Origin: Macrotis lagotis
Lineage: Eukaryota; Chordata; Mammalia; Peramelemorphia; Peramelidae
Length of the DNA stretch: 64,000 bases
Direction of reading: 5' to 3'
NCBI RefSeq assembly: GCF_037893015.1
Contig: NC_133658.1
Span: 10,313,049-10,377,048, forward strand
The notes under the pieces were generated by a model, which saw only the letters and a list, made by a program, of their open reading frames with translations, did not search any database and was not told where the DNA came from. Positions 23,601 to 37,140 of this stretch are shown here, one piece after another. Each line of letters begins with the position of its first letter. The stretch's first letter is position 1. The position numbers and the translations under genes are program-made.

Positions 23601-24212
23601 CTGAGACAGTTCCACAACTGTCAGCTCTGCAGGATCTACAAGAACTTTGGATCCATTAAAGTAGCCTCTAAGAACACAGGGCCAACTCCTTGATGAAGAG
23701 GCCCTGCAAGGTCTCTGACCCTTGAGCTCCAAATACATAAATATCACCCACACAGACACGTGTTCACAACCAAGTCATGGAACATGACAACTCTATCCAT
23801 GTCAGAGCTAGAAGGCACTTAGAACATGGAAGGGTAATTAGAAGTGATACCAGACCCAGAATACTAAAGCTGGAAGGGACCTCGGAACAGACTGGGCAAA
23901 CTGGGAGGGACTTTAGAACCCAAATCTTAGTGACTTGTTCTGTCCTTACAAACTATGTAGTCACCTCTTCTTTATTCTACCCTAAAGGGTAATACCTGAG
24001 GACGGGAACCCACGAGCATAGATGGATCTTTTGACTTTGGTAGTCAGAGGCAGAATTGGCACTAGGAGCCAGCATGATAGCTACTGGCAACTCCCAGGAT
24101 GCTCTGGGTTAACTCAGAGCCCATTGTAAACATTTGTATCAGCAGAGGACCTGGCACTATTACCACCCACCAAGTGGCATTTGAAGTTCTTGGCATCTTC
24201 TTAAGAAAGAAC

Positions 24213-24370
24213 CTGGGGCAGCTAGTTGCCCAGTGGATAGAGCACTGGTTCTGGAGTCAGGAGACCTGAGTTCAAATCCAGCCTTGACACTTAATACTTA
24301 CTAGCTGTGTGACCTTGGGTAAGTCACTTAATTCCACTGCCTCACAAAAAACAGTTTTAAAGCAAGAAAA
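24213..24370 (+). mobile_element. Marsupial tRNA-derived SINE (short type)
   Basis: GGGGCAGCTAGTTGCCCAGT head, TGGAGTCAGGAGACCTGAGT middle, GACCTTGGGTAAGTCACTTA tail and A-rich end. Confidence 0.88.
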
Positions 24371-24898
24371 AAAAGAAAGAACCTGTAGGAAAGGTGTGCA
24401 AGATGACCCAATCCCCATCATGTATCCAGGTGCAGCAGGGGAGAACAGACCATCCAACGACCCACATGTAAGTGTTACCTCCACAACTTGACTTTTCTGA
24501 GCCTGTAATTTGCAGAGGAAGCATCCTAAACTATCTGTCTCAGAGAGTTGGACTATGTTTCTAACAAGACGAGTGAAAATAATATTGGATTTAGAACAAT
24601 ATCTGGATTCATATTCCTGCTCTGTTCCAGGCTATGTGACCAGTGCCAAGTTTATACCTCAGTTTCTTCACATGTAAAGTGGAAACAATACTGCTTAAAC
24701 TTGGATTGTCCTTGGACGATCACAGATTTAGAGCTGAAGACAACCTCAATGGTTACCCAGGCACATACAGACATGAGCAGAGTCTCAAAAATTAGAAAGT
24801 ATCTCATTCATCACCTTCACCAACCTAAAACTCAAAAGAATCTCCATGATGGCCTGCCCATTGAATCCTCATCAGGCTTCTGTTAAAATGATGGCATG

Positions 24899-25049
24899 GG
24901 TGGGGTGGCTAAGTGACACAATGGATAGAGCACCAGCCCCGGAGTCAGGAGTACCTGAGTTCAAATCTGGCCTCAGACACTTCATAATTACCTAGCTGTG
25001 TGGCCTTGGGCAAGCCACTTAACCCCATTGCCTTGCAAAAAAAAAAATG
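24899..25049 (+). mobile_element. Marsupial tRNA-derived SINE (short type)
   Basis: GGTGGGGTGGCTAAGTGACA head, CAGCCCCGGAGTCAGGAGTA middle, GGCCTTGGGCAAGCCACTTA tail and a clean A-run of about 11, suggesting a younger copy. Confidence 0.9.
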
Positions 25050-25274
25050 AGGGCGTGGCTCAACTCGTTGGTGAGCTCTTTTCTGAGATCAAACCCAAAT
25101 GTGCCTCTTTAGCCCTAGTAACCACTCTTGTTCCTAGTTAAGTCCTTGCTAGCCAGCCAGTCAGGAACTATGGAAGAAACAAAAAAGAAAACAATCTCTA
25201 CTCCAAAGGAAAGTGGCTCTACCCATTGATGCCAAATAGAAGTGGAAACCCTCATCCACAAGAGGTCTTAAAAA

Positions 25275-25495
25275 ATGTATTGTTCAATTGTGTCTGACTC
25301 TTCATGACCCCATTTGGGTTTTACTTGGCAAAGACACTGGAGTGGTTTGCCATTTTCTTCTCCAGTTCATTTTATGGATGTTCAACCTGTTCAGGCTCAT
25401 ATGCTACATCTGAGGCCAGATTCAAACTCATGAAGAATCTTCCTGATCCTAAGCCTAGAGCCCTATTCATTGACCCTCCTAGCTGCCAAACCTAA
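25275..25495 (-). mobile_element. SINE with RTE (BovB-like) tail
   Basis: Plus strand reads GTCTGACTCTTCATGACCCC, TTGGCAAAGACACTGGAGTG and GTTTGCCATTTTCTTCTCCA, then a CORE/tRNA-like part ending at CTAGCTGCC. The first block closely resembles the RTE/BovB-derived tail of ruminant tRNA SINEs. A plus-strand copy lies at 60178-60365. Confidence 0.65.
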
Positions 25496-25554
25496 TCACA
25501 GCTACTCCCTCTCTCCTTCATTCTCCCCTCAATTCCCTCTTCTATTTATTGTAG

Positions 25555-26135
25555 AAATCAAACCCAACGGCAAAGAATTGGAAATTAAGTGAATGTCCTT
25601 CAATTGGAGAATGGCTTAACAAACTGTCATGGAACACTATTGTTCTATTAGAAACCAAGAGGGATAGGAATTCAGAGAAGCCTGGAGGGATTTGCATGAA
25701 CTGATGCTGAGTGAGATGAGCAGAACCAGAAGAACATTGTACACCCTAGCAGCAACATGGAGGTGATGATCAACCTTGATGGACTTGCTCATTCCATCAG
25801 TACAACACAATCAGGGACAATTTTGGGCTGTCTGCAATAGAAAATACCATCTGCATCCAGAGAAAGAATTGGGGAATTTGAACAAAGACCAAAGACTATT
25901 ACCTTCAAATTAGGGGGGGAAACCCCATTATCTTATTATGTAATTTTGCTATTCCCTTATATATTATTTTTTTCCTTAAGGATCTGATTTCTCTCATCAC
26001 ATTCAACTGAGATCAATGTCGACCATGGAAACAATGTAAAGACTAACAGACTGCCTTCTGTGGGGGGGGGGAAGCAAGATTGGGGGGAAAATTGTAAAAC
26101 TCAAAATAAATAAAATCTTTCTAAAAAAAAGAAAG
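25555..26135 (+). mobile_element. LINE-1 3' end (marsupial type)
   Basis: GGCAAAGAATTGGAAATTAA, GGAGAATGGCTTAACAAACT, TGCATGAACTGATGCTGAGT, GAGCAGAACCAGAAGAACAT and CATCTGCATCCAGAGAAAGA are hallmark words of marsupial L1 3' ends. Ends with AAAATAAATAAAATC and an A-rich tail. Confidence 0.82.
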
Positions 26136-26762
26136 AAATCAAAGCCAAGAGGAAAACAAGTGGGAGTAAGGAAGGGGTGGGTGCAAGAGAAAGAATGATC
26201 TCAAGTCAAACAAATGTCCCAATCCCCAATGTTATAAAAAAGGGAGAGAAGAAAATCCAACTGGAGTTCATGGTATTGTCTAAGACTCTATCTTAGCTTA
26301 CTGGGGAATAGCTCAACAAGTTGTATGAGTGTGATGGAGTGGGAGTTTACCATAAAACAAGTCAACCAAATGAATTCAGAGAATCCTGAGCTGTAGGAAC
26401 CGATGGAGAGAATAATGGAAGTGAAACAAGAATGATTCAGACCCAAAGAATGACTGAAAAGAAAAGCAATTTGGAAAGATTTACAACCTCTGCTCAGGAC
26501 TTGGACTGAGTTTCCAAAGCATCAAAGTTGAAGCAACCCACCCACCTCCTGCCACAGGTGATGGATACAAGGGGCCCAAAGGGATGAAAGACACCCATTG
26601 TGGGGGCAGGGCCACTTTCCAGATGAGTCTGACTTGGCTTCTCTCCTCTTACCCTCTCTCCTTCCCCCATCTCTATCAGGGAGAAATAGGGAGGCCACAA
26701 AAAAAGAGGGTCCACAGAAAAAGGGGAGAGGAGGAAGGGCAGACAAGGGAGAGGGAGGAGAC

Positions 26763-26764
<2 letters not shown>

Positions 26765-26815
<51 letters not shown>
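26765..26815. repeat. (GT)n microsatellite
   Basis: Uninterrupted GT repeat of about 25 units. It produces Cys-Val and Thr-His false frames. Confidence 0.97.
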
Positions 26816-26821
<6 letters not shown>

Positions 26822-29214
26822 AGGAAGGATTAGCCAAGAAGGATTTCCTGGGACAGGAAAGAAGAAACAACTAGCAGACAAGGGACAAACAGACAAAGCA
26901 AAGCCTCATCTCCTAACGTCCACATGGCTGAAAACAAAGCCATCTTCCGGCTATTTGAATTTAAAGGGCTGAGCCTGTCTGCTTCTCTGCCCATCTTCCT
27001 TACCAGCCCATCTGCTACCATCTTGGCGATTTGGAGTATTGAAGAGCATGGCAAAAGTCCCATTTTCCTCCTTAGAGACCCAAAGCAAGAAGAACCCACT
27101 TTCAAGCCCAAGTCACCATCCTGGGCATGGCCCAACAAGACCCAAACAATAGAAACTCCTTGGAGGGCAGAATTTAAAGATTGCTAAGTGCTCAGAATAG
27201 ACATCATAACCATTCATTCTCACGAAACCTCTAAATTGAGGTAAGTACTATTTTTATCCCCACTTTACAGATAAGGAAATGGAGGCTCCGAGGGGTAAAG
27301 TGATAACCACAGAAATAGATAAGACCATTACATACTTTTGAACATATCAGGAACTTTGAAGAGGTTGCAAGGATGGGATAAAAGACTTTTCAATCTCTTT
27401 TGATGGTGGGTCATAGGTCCACTAGGGTAGAAAACCTTCAAAATGTAATGAAAGCATGGGAAACCTTACTTGTGCAGTCAGCTTCCCACCAACCATGCCA
27501 CCAATGGGGGAGGCCCTAACATGTGCTTATTCAACTCCACCCCCTTCCATCAAACCCTTATGACTCACTTATTACATTCCCATGGATCAGCGCCAAGGAG
27601 AGTACTAGCTAGCTCTGCAGTTTCCTCATCTGTCACACGAGGAAGTTAGACTAGATGCAAAGTGAATTGAGCAGAACCATAGAAGGTAGGCTGGAGTCAA
27701 TGTGGTCCATTGGGAATAACATCCAACTGGGAGTCAGGGGACAAGATTCCAATCCTGTCTCTGCCACATACTACCTATGCTCCAACCTTGAATGAATTCA
27801 CTCCAAGCTACCACTCTTACTCTCTTTGTATTTTTAAATAGAACATTGGAAAAAATGATGACTTAGGACCCATCAGAGACCCAGTTAATAATCACTTCCC
27901 TGGGCCTGCCTCAATTTCTTCATTTGTAAAATGGATGGCTTCCAGTAAATGGTATGCAAAATTCCTCCTAGCACCAGATCAATGATCCTGATCCCATCAC
28001 CTTAGTGCTGAGAGCCCTCTGGAAATGGTTCTCAGGATGCCAAGAGCTGGAAGGGTCTTTCTGAGACCTTTGAGTTCAACCTACTCTGGAATAAGGCCAT
28101 GCATCCTTTCCAACAGCCTCTGCTTCAAGATGTCCCACCAGAGGGAACCCACCTCACCTCCCAAATGTGGAATTGTTCCAGGTATAAAGAAGGAGATTCC
28201 CTTCAATCTGGCTACTTCTCTGTAGCCTCTACCCATGCTCAGTGTTCTGCTTGCTGGGGCCAAGCAGAACAAGACCAATTCCTTTTCCACGTGAAAGTCT
28301 TTCAAATCTGTGAGTCAGTTACTGTAGCACATGGCTCTACCCCAACTCAATTCCTCTGCTCCAGATTAAAGGATTGACTCATCCCATCAATCCTCAGATG
28401 ACCCAAGGACCTCCAGAATACTAAATGCCCTCCCTTGCACCCTCTCAAATTACCAATGACCTTTCTCAGATGAGTTGCCCACTATGATGCAGATGTGTTT
28501 TGAATGGACAGACTGCAGAACAGAGTGAAGTTAATTCCCTCCATCTGGATACCACCTCTCTCTAGACACAGCCTACCACCAAAGGAAGTGTTACTCAACA
28601 AGACGCTGGGGACCACTTGGCTCTAACCTTGAATGAATTCACTACAAGCTAGAACTCTTTCTCTTTTTGTTTGTTTAAGTAGTACATTAAAAAAGATGAT
28701 GACTTAGGATCCATCAAAGACCCAGTGAATCATTTCCCAAGCCTAAGACTTATACTGAATACTTGAAAAAAAGTCAGAATTGTAATTTAAAGACAAAGAA
28801 ATGATCATGCTACCTTCACAGAATCTAAGGTAGAAGGAACTACAGATGTTCTCTTGTTCTCTTGGGACACATGGCCAACAACTCCACTGGATAAGTGGCC
28901 AAAGAGCATTAGCCCAGAGACCCTCCCCAGGACTGAAAACAGCTCATTGAGATAGTGTGCCTCCTATGTGCCACATATCGTGTTACAAATATTATCTGAT
29001 TTTATCCTCATAACCACTTTGGGAAGTAGGAACTATCATCTTTATTTTATAATTAAAGAAACTGAGGCAAAACAGATTAAGTAACTTATCAGGGTCACAC
29101 AACTAGTAAGTATCTGGAACTGGATTGAAATCCATGCCACTTGGCTATCTAAAATGTCCATATTCATAGCCCAAGTTGTATACATGTAAACTCAAGATCA
29201 AAGACAAAAATAAA

Positions 29215-29470
29215 GGTCCCAAGTCACCAAAATATTCACAGCAGCATGGGGGGGGGGGGGTGTGATAGTAAAGACACCCAGTTTGTGCTGTGTCCTTCAC
29301 TGCAGAATGGTTGGATCAGTAAAGAAAGGTCACTGAATCCTGAGAAACAATGACAATGAGGAATTCAGAGAATCAGAACTGTGGCAAAATGGAAGGAGGC
29401 AGAGCCAGGGGGAGTCAACATAATGACAAAGATGGTCAGGGAAGAGCAAGAAAAGAACACAATGGGCTAC
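29215..29470 (+). mobile_element. LINE-1 3' fragment, diverged
   Basis: AATATTCACAGCAGCATGG, a poly-G tract (about 29249-29262), GAATGGTTGGATCAGTAAAG and GAGGAATTCAGAGAATCAGA follow the order of a diverged L1 3' end. Confidence 0.5.
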
Positions 29471-30035
29471 AATAACCAATCCTGGTTACAAGGAAATGCA
29501 GTGGAGGAACCATCTTCTGCCCTCTCAGGAGCAGTCCAGGTATGAGCTACCTCCATTCCCCAGTTCACTTTGAAGAAAGGCTCACTTGGTCAGAAAAGAG
29601 AAAGAATCATGGCGGGGATAGGGGAGGGGAAGAGGGCAAGGTTAGAAGTTTTTCTGATTTCTCCACCACATAATGGTTCTAGGAGCTGAGCTACCCTCAA
29701 CCACTTGACCAGTCTCATGATTCTCTTTGCAGGCAGTTTCCACTGTTGAGAGATTCTTTCTTGAAATGAGGTCCCAGTAACTGCCAAGAACTTCCCTATA
29801 CCTGGTTCCTGCTCTGAGATCTCTCCAACATGTGGCTCCCTGGTCTAAGTGAGGACCCACTGAGGGTGGGGTGGGGGGAGGGGGAAGAGAGCAACCTGGG
29901 AGACCTGTGGTTGAGAGCTCTTGGGGCCACATTGCTCCACCATCCACAAGAGTCAGTTAGGGTAACAATCTCTAACTGTCCTGAACCTGGATTCCAAGTT
30001 ACTCCCAGGCTTACATGAAGCCAAGTCCCACTTAC

Positions 30036-30126
30036 CGGTCCTCCATCAGCTCTCGGATGGCTGCCACAGAGGGCCCAGCCCCCAGGTGGGTGTAATATGG
30101 ACCTTCATCTTTCTCCACTATTTGCT
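30036..30126 (-). CDS. TET3: TET3 internal coding exon, 91 bp (start of Cys-rich domain)
   Basis: The acceptor CCTAG precedes 30126 and the donor GTAAG follows 30036. The exon completes a split Glu codon and encodes [20 protein letters not shown] then AAIRELMED plus two bases of Arg. This matches the start of the TET Cys-rich domain, which packs on the catalytic core and helps hold DNA; human TET3 has GSGPTVASIRELMEER here. The 91-bp length equals TET2 exon 4 as I recall it. It is isolated by introns of about 18 kb upstream and 12.6 kb downstream. Confidence 0.95.
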
Positions 30127-30515
30127 CTAGGTTGAGAGGGAAAGAAAAAAATAAAATTATGTCATCATTTGTCAAATGGTTACCAAGTCCCTGGTATGTA
30201 CAACACTTGGGAGGGGGAGAGATATGATCTAACCCAGACATGGAGTCCAAGGCTCTGGATTCAAATCTTGGTTCTATCATTGACTTCACACACAACTATC
30301 TTGACATCTCTGGGTCTCCTTCATCTTCAAAATCAGGCCACTGAGGCAGATGATCCTAAGGTCATTTCCAGCTCTGACATTTAGTGTTCCTCTAATTTTA
30401 ACACTCTTACACAGTCACTGTCCCCAAGGAGCTCACAGAACTGACAGTAGTAAGGATTATGATGACACAGCCCAACACTGGAGGTAGAAGCTGTGTGACC
30501 CTGGGTAAGTTCTTT

Positions 30516-30579
30516 AACTTCCCAGTCCTCTGGACTCTGCAACTTCTTGTCTTAGCATTGTCCAGAGGACTGGGAAGTT
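30516..30579. repeat. Perfect 20-bp inverted repeat with 24-base loop
   Basis: AACTTCCCAGTCCTCTGGAC at 30516-30535 is exactly the reverse complement of GTCCAGAGGACTGGGAAGTT at 30560-30579. The loop is 24 bases. The left arm lies at the end of a MIR-like block (GTGTGACCCTGGGTAAGTTC). An RNA from either strand would form a 64-nt stem-loop. Confidence 0.9.
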
Positions 30580-32478
30580 GCTACCTACCTGCATTGGAGA
30601 AGGGACTTTCTTCTCCTGGGAGTTCCCTAGACCAAGCAAATCTTGGGTCTAGTCCCTAGTCTACATCAAAAAAGGAGAAGAGACATTGAAAGCTTGGTAA
30701 ATTAAGAAAATTTCTTGATATTGATTAGGGACAAAGGTTTCATGGAAGAGGTTTGGTGGGGGCTCCTTTCTGAAGGTGGGAAAGGGGGTGAGTGAGACAA
30801 ATGCTCTGCCAAAGGCAAAGCAGTGGTTCCGTAGGGGCCCACAAATGTTGGAGATTATCGTGCTTCAGATAAAAGATCAATGTCATTTGTTTTGTATACA
30901 TTTGACCTCCTCAGCATACAATCCCCCACCCAGAACCAGTCCCTAAACATAGAGTACATGAGACCCGGACTTTCCAAAGAATTCAATGAAAAGAGCTGCC
31001 CCTACTGGGTGGATACCAAGCATGTTCGGGTCTCCAAGACTCTTCACATGCCATGTGGGAAAAGTCCTCTAAACAAAGATAACAATGCCAGTCAACAACA
31101 AAACTGTTTGAAAATCACAAGGGCTGACTGGGACAGAAACATGCCCTTGATGCCCCCTCCCCAGAATCATCAGATTTAGGGCTCTTCATTCACTCAGTGA
31201 TCTGGCTAGAGATGAGGGTGTTCCATAGGAAAGTGGAGTCATTGGGATCATAGTTAAATAAACTTGAATGACAGACTAAGTAATCTCATAGAAAATGGGA
31301 AAAGATTAAGGATGACCAGACCCACAATCCATTTTCTAAAATGCTGGCCAATTTGGGTGGCCCATTTCATCGGAAACAGAGCACAAATACAGATTGAGAC
31401 CTCAAAGGGGCAGGGTTAATAACTAAGGAGAATTGTTCTGCTTGAATGAACATATTTGTAGTACGTTTTCTTTTTCTCATTTTCTCAATGAGTGGTTAAG
31501 GGCGAGAAGCAAAGATCTCAAAACTAAAAATAAAGTAAAACAGAATTTAAAAAAACAGGGAAGAAAGAAAGTAGACTCATTTTCTACCTTAGAAACTCTG
31601 GGACACCTTGCACCCTGCCTCCAATTGAATGACCTAGATCTGCCCTACACTTTCAAAGAATACAGGGTTCTGGATTTGATTATCCTTAACCTTTTCTTGG
31701 AAAACTCAAGAAGTATTCCTATTTTCTTGTCTCCCCATTTTCTACTGGATTATTTAGTCCAACATTCAAGGCCATTTACACTGTGGTCTCCCCTGGACAT
31801 CTTGCTTGTGGAAAACCCTCAAAATGAGCCAGAAACTCTGGTTTCTAAATGGGAGGCAAAGAGTGAGGGAGACAGAAAACCAATCCTAATTCTTCACCCC
31901 ATTCCTCAAGAAGGCTCAAGTGGGCATTCCTACCATAATTAAAGGTTAACAAAGTCTTTTACCATCATCATGAAATGATGGTATCGCAAGAAGCCAAGAA
32001 GGTAGAATCAAAGGTAAGAAACAAGAACTCCCCAGCTGTGGGGTCCAAAAGTCCAACCAGAAAAATTGATGCTAGAACCAGATGATTGTGGCAATCAAGA
32101 AAAGACAATGTAACTCACTTGTTGCTTACATTATCACAGTCAAAGAGACAGACAGAGACTGAAAAACAGAGACAGGGAGAACACCTCCAAACTGAAGATT
32201 CACAGGAACATGAACCAAAAGCCATGAGAGATCTCAGAGGTCCGTTAGACCTGGAACTAATTTTGAAAATGAGGAACCTGAGACTCTGAGAAATAAACTA
32301 ACACATCCAAGGTCACTCAGGTAGTAATCACTGGAAAAAGGGAAGCTGATTCAAAAGGCCTTTGCTCCTTCCACTGTGCCACCTCTAAATTCCTTTTGGA
32401 ATCCCAATCCCAGGAATGCAATCTCATTTAATATTGTTAAACCTGAGAGGTTGATAGAATAGATATTATTGACAACAT

Positions 32479-32629
32479 TTTTTTAGGGTTTTTTTTTTTT
32501 TTGCAAGGCAATGGGGTTAAGTGGCTTGCCCACGGCCAGGTAATTATTCAGTGTCTGAGGCCAGATTTGAACTCAGGTACTCCTGACTCCAGGGCCGGTG
32601 CTTTATCCACTACGCCACCTAGCGGCCCC
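32479..32629 (-). mobile_element. Marsupial tRNA-derived SINE (short type)
   Basis: Reverse copy with T-run, GCAAGGCAATGGGGTTAAGT, GATTTGAACTCAGGTACTCC, and head ending CGCCACCTAGCGGCCCCC. Confidence 0.9.
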
Positions 32630-33876
32630 CTATTGACAACATTTTAAAAACTTGAGGAAAACGAACCATGAGAGAGAGATGTTAAACTTAATAAGAGCTG
32701 GGAGAGAGACCTTACAACATCCAATTATCTTAATTTACAGCTGTGGAAACTGAGGTCAAAAAAGGGCTGGATGGTGAAGAGAATCCTGAAATTAGAGAGA
32801 GGAAACTCTGAGTTTGATTCCTGCTGTGGACCTTTATTAGCTGTGTGACCTCAAGCAACCTACTCAACTTCTCTGGACCATGGCTACCTCAGTAGTAAAA
32901 TGGAGAAAATAGCCCATTCTTCTCCAGGGTGTTGTAAAGACCAAATGAGACTGCACTTCAAGTGCTTTGCATAGTGGCCTGTTGATTTATTATGGGTTAT
33001 TACTACGGACAAAGGAAAAACATGCCCCAGAGCACTCTTCCTGTTATCCATTATCCTGTGTTTGCATGAGATCGAGACATGCAAAAAGGAAGTACTGACC
33101 AGAAATGGGACTGGATGAGTTTTACTAGCAGCAGCGGCCAATGGGGAAAAAACAATAAACCGAAGGATGGGGCCCAAACAGGAGCAAGAGCTGGCCAAGG
33201 CAACTGGAAACAAGTCCTTGGGAAGGAAAGCAGGGAATGCTTCTCCTACTCTAACCACTTCCCAAAGGACCAAAGGGTCTACTCTCACCAAGAACAAGGC
33301 CTGGGTCAGTTCTTGGCAAGTTGGAAGAGCTGGGACAATCTCTCTTAAGAAGGGCAAATGGATTTAGCGAAGGGAAGGGGCAATGTCAGGCTAAGGAGGT
33401 CCATCCATTGGTTTTTGAGGTCCAAGAAAAGAAGGAGTGAAGCAGTCTGGAAGTTGGGGAGCAATTGAAAACTATCATTCCAAGTTTTCCCAATAGAGTG
33501 AGAAGAGCCCAGAATCCCTGCATGCCAGAGCTGAGAGACCTTGGAGGGATAGCAGTCAAGTCCAACCTGGACTTGCCTAAGAAGCCCCTTTATTTGACCC
33601 TTGACAAAGATCATGGGGCCTTTGCACGATGAGGCAGAGAGGTGGTGTAATGGACAGAGCATCGGGTTTGGAGTCAGAAGACATAAATAAGTCCAGCCAT
33701 CCACATCCAGAGGTGGAAAAAAGAAAAACCCCATAGAATCTGAAAGGGTACTGGGTTCGCTTTTTTAAACATTCTGTTTTTCCTTCCTGTCCCATGGTTT
33801 TCTTTCATTTCCCTTAGTTCTAATTCCTCATGCACAAAACAACAAATACGTAAACATGTTAAACACAACTATATAT

Positions 33877-34035
33877 GTGGAGGGGGTAGCTAGGTGGTAT
33901 GGTCGATAGAGCACTAACCCTGGAGTCAGGAGGACCTGAGTTCAAATCTAACCTCAGATACTTAATAGTTGCCTAGCTATGTGACCTTGGGCAAGTCACC
34001 TAACCTCATTGCCTTAAATAAAAATTAAAATTAAG
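33877..34035 (+). mobile_element. Marsupial tRNA-derived SINE (short type)
   Basis: GGGGGTAGCTAGGTGGTATG head, GGAGTCAGGAGGACCTGAGT, GACCTTGGGCAAGTCACCTA, AATAAAAATTAAAATT end. Confidence 0.88.
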
Positions 34036-36174
34036 AAAACAAACAAACAAACGTACAAGTAGAACTTTTACCAGATTGTTCGCCCCTGAGGGGAGGGAGA
34101 TGGGAAGGAAGGGTGGTAGGAAAATGTATAACTTATAAATATATAAATGGATGAATATTGAAAAACTTGGAATTGGAAAAAATAACATAAGATATCAATC
34201 CAGAGGCATAAGTTCAAATTGTCATTCAGAACCCAGGCAAGTGATTTTAACTGCTGTCTCAGTTTCCTCATCTGTAAATGGGAATAATAGCAACTCCCGC
34301 CCATGATGTCATGAGGCTCATTTGAAATAACCTTTGCAAGGTACTTAGCACATTGCCTAACACATAGGAAGCAAAACCAAAATGCTATAATCGTCATTAA
34401 CTAGCGGCCCTTTGGAAGATTTTTCTTATTGTCCAGGCAAAATCTTCTTTTTTGCAACATTTATTCATCCTGTTAATGGGTAACAGGAGGCGAGTTCAGT
34501 TGAAGAAGTCAATTAGTCAATCAACAAACGTTCTGTAAATCCCCAACTTTCACCAAGCACTGCCTTAGGAGTTGAGGATATGAAGGGGGACACCGGAAGC
34601 AGGCCCTTCCCTCAGAAACTACATTTTAGGAGGGGACACAACAAACACGTGTGCATATGAGCCTATGAATATCTATGCATGTAGAGAAAAAAATAGAACA
34701 ATCAAACTGGGCCTGAGCAGTGGGGACAATCAGAAAGACAGGAAAGGAGTTCCTTGAGCAGAGTCTTGAAAGAAAACAGAATTCTGAGTGGAAGAGGTGA
34801 GGAGAGAGGGGGCATTACCAGTTGAGGACTAGCCAAGATGTAGGGATGACCATCTGCAGAGTGGGAAAGAACATCCCCAAGGATGGGAAAGGAGGATGGG
34901 CTCTGAAGTTTGGGAAGGCAGGGGAGGGCCAGGCTATGATAGGGGTTAAATGGCAAACATTTCCTGGCCCATGGCAAATCTTTTCATTTCATTTACACAC
35001 AGAATTAAAAGCTCCGAGTACAATCTGAAATTTCTGAGGTCAGTTATCCAGGCATCCTCTAAATGGTGTCAAAGCCTCAACTTTAGACTGAAAGCACCCC
35101 AGGGCAAACCTGATATTCCTGACCCCTCCCAGCCCTTACATTATTTGCCCTTTCACACAAAGGTAAAAACCCAGCTTTGAGATTGGAACTATCCATTCAG
35201 TCAGTAAATATTTCCCAAGCACTGTTTGCCAAAAAGTAGATTAAGCACTGGAGACAGAAAGGTCCAGAAGAAGCTAATTGTCTAATGGGTCTACTTTCCA
35301 AGGATGTTACTCAGAAGACTCAACTATACAAACGTGTTCATATCAAAGTGTGCCCCAAACTTTGGAATGTTGTAGGGGAATATGATGGAAATCATAAGAA
35401 AAGACAAATATGCAGAATTGAGAGAAAACTGGAAAGTCTTCTGGGATGTGATGCTGGGGGAAACCACAACAAAGCAATGTCAAGAAACTAAACAGAGAGA
35501 TGCGAAAGAACTAATCGATTTTAGTGGTAGATATTGGGACATTGCCTGCAAAATTCGGACACTGCCTTCTTTCCACGAAATGGATCATCTTTTTCTCCCT
35601 GTAATATACATTGGATGTTTGTTTGGAAGTATTTTTCTAAAACAAGATATATTGGCAAAATTAAAAATAAGGAACACAAAGAGACAGTCAACTTAATTTG
35701 ACCAACATTTAAACATTGATATGATAAAGAGTCATTTTCAGGATTAAGGGCAAGATGGTGAAAAAACTACAGTCCCTGCCATTAGAGTCTTCATTGTTGG
35801 CACTCTGAGGCAAATAGGGCTCATTGGCATCTCAGATGGGTTCACTGGGTCATCTCTCTGGTCCAGGATTGTAAGATGAACTTAGAAAAGATTTTTCAAG
35901 TGCTGGCCATGTTTTTGGATATTCGGCTATCCAAAAATAAATGCAAAGAATACAACTATCTGAACACATTTGCATATCTGAGTTTCTTAATAACTTCCTT
36001 GGATTGTGAGTTCCTTAGGGTCAGGGGTTGTCTTTTGCAAGATTACTAGAATATCAATGGCTAATTTTTTTTAAGTTAACTCAGATGACTGAGATCGAAT
36101 TCCAGTCCAGGTCCTGTGACTCCAAAGCTATCATTTCTGAATGCTACACCATAGGAATTCTCAATTCTCTCTCT

Positions 36175-36327
36175 CTTTTTTAAGGTTTTTGCAAGGCAAA
36201 TGGGGTTAAGTGGCTTGCCGAAGGCCATACAGCTAGGTAATTATTAAGAGTCTGAGGCCGGAGTTGAACTCAGGTCCTCCTGACTCCAGGGCAGGTGCTC
36301 TATCCACTGTGCCACCTAGCCTCCCCT
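36175..36327 (-). mobile_element. Marsupial tRNA-derived SINE (short type)
   Basis: Reverse copy: GGTTTTTGCAAGGCAAATGG, GTTGAACTCAGGTCCTCCTG, and head TGTGCCACCTAGCCTCCCC. Confidence 0.9.
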
Positions 36328-37140
36328 GAATTCTCAATTCTTTAACTCCTCAAGTCCAATTTGATACTTGAGCCACTATGTCTCTTTCCTTGACCAGATC
36401 TTAAGCAGTCTGAGAAAGAGGACAAGCCCATGGCCAGACAGGAAGTGAATCTGTCTCACACCATCTAGGCCCATTAAGATAAAGTCTTGGTCCTTCCTCC
36501 AAATAGATGTGCAAGATTCTAGGTAATGGTAGAAGTTCCCAAGGCCTGGAGCAAGTATAAGCAAGTGGAGAAAATACAACAGAAATTCTTTTCAAGTTGA
36601 AATTGTCCCTTACAGATTCACTTATATCTCTGGTATAAGTATGTGTTTGGATAAATTTAATAATTGTTTCCCCACTTTTGGCTACTTCCTGTCCATCTTC
36701 GAGGCTTCAGCTTTACCTCCTCCCAACCTCTGAGAGCTCCTATCCTAGGATTCTGGGCTTTGGAGTGGTGAGACCCAATCTGGGCATGGTGCTCTTCAGT
36801 CATCTTCAGGTCCTGCTTCCCTCCTCCCAGTTTTGAATTATGGCTCTCAGATTGACATCCCAATCCACACAGTCACCCAAGGAAAGGCAATGGCAATGAC
36901 TTGGACTCAGTTGACTGAAATACTCTTCCTGCACCAATGGCTCTCCCAGGTGTTTGGTCTTCCTCTGTTAAAGTCTTAACTCCTGGAGGGCAGGGACAAA
37001 TCTTGCCTGCCTTTATTGGTATCTCCAGAGCTTGGGACACAGTAGGTGCTCAATAAATGCCTTTTCATTCAATCTGGACCAGTGAGTTCCATTGGCATAA
37101 CTCTCTCTACCCTTGTAGAACAGCAACTCCCAACTATGAT

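Noticed and set aside
26598-26972. Cys-Val and Thr-His repeat frames
   Set aside because: Encoded by a (GT)n microsatellite.
31433-31942. 169-residue plus-strand frame in the 18-kb intron
   Set aside because: Starts from a non-ATG codon, has no domain I recognise, no splice context and A/T-rich random-looking composition.
35382-35696. 104-residue plus-strand frame
   Set aside because: No recognised family and no gene context in the intron; chance frame most likely.
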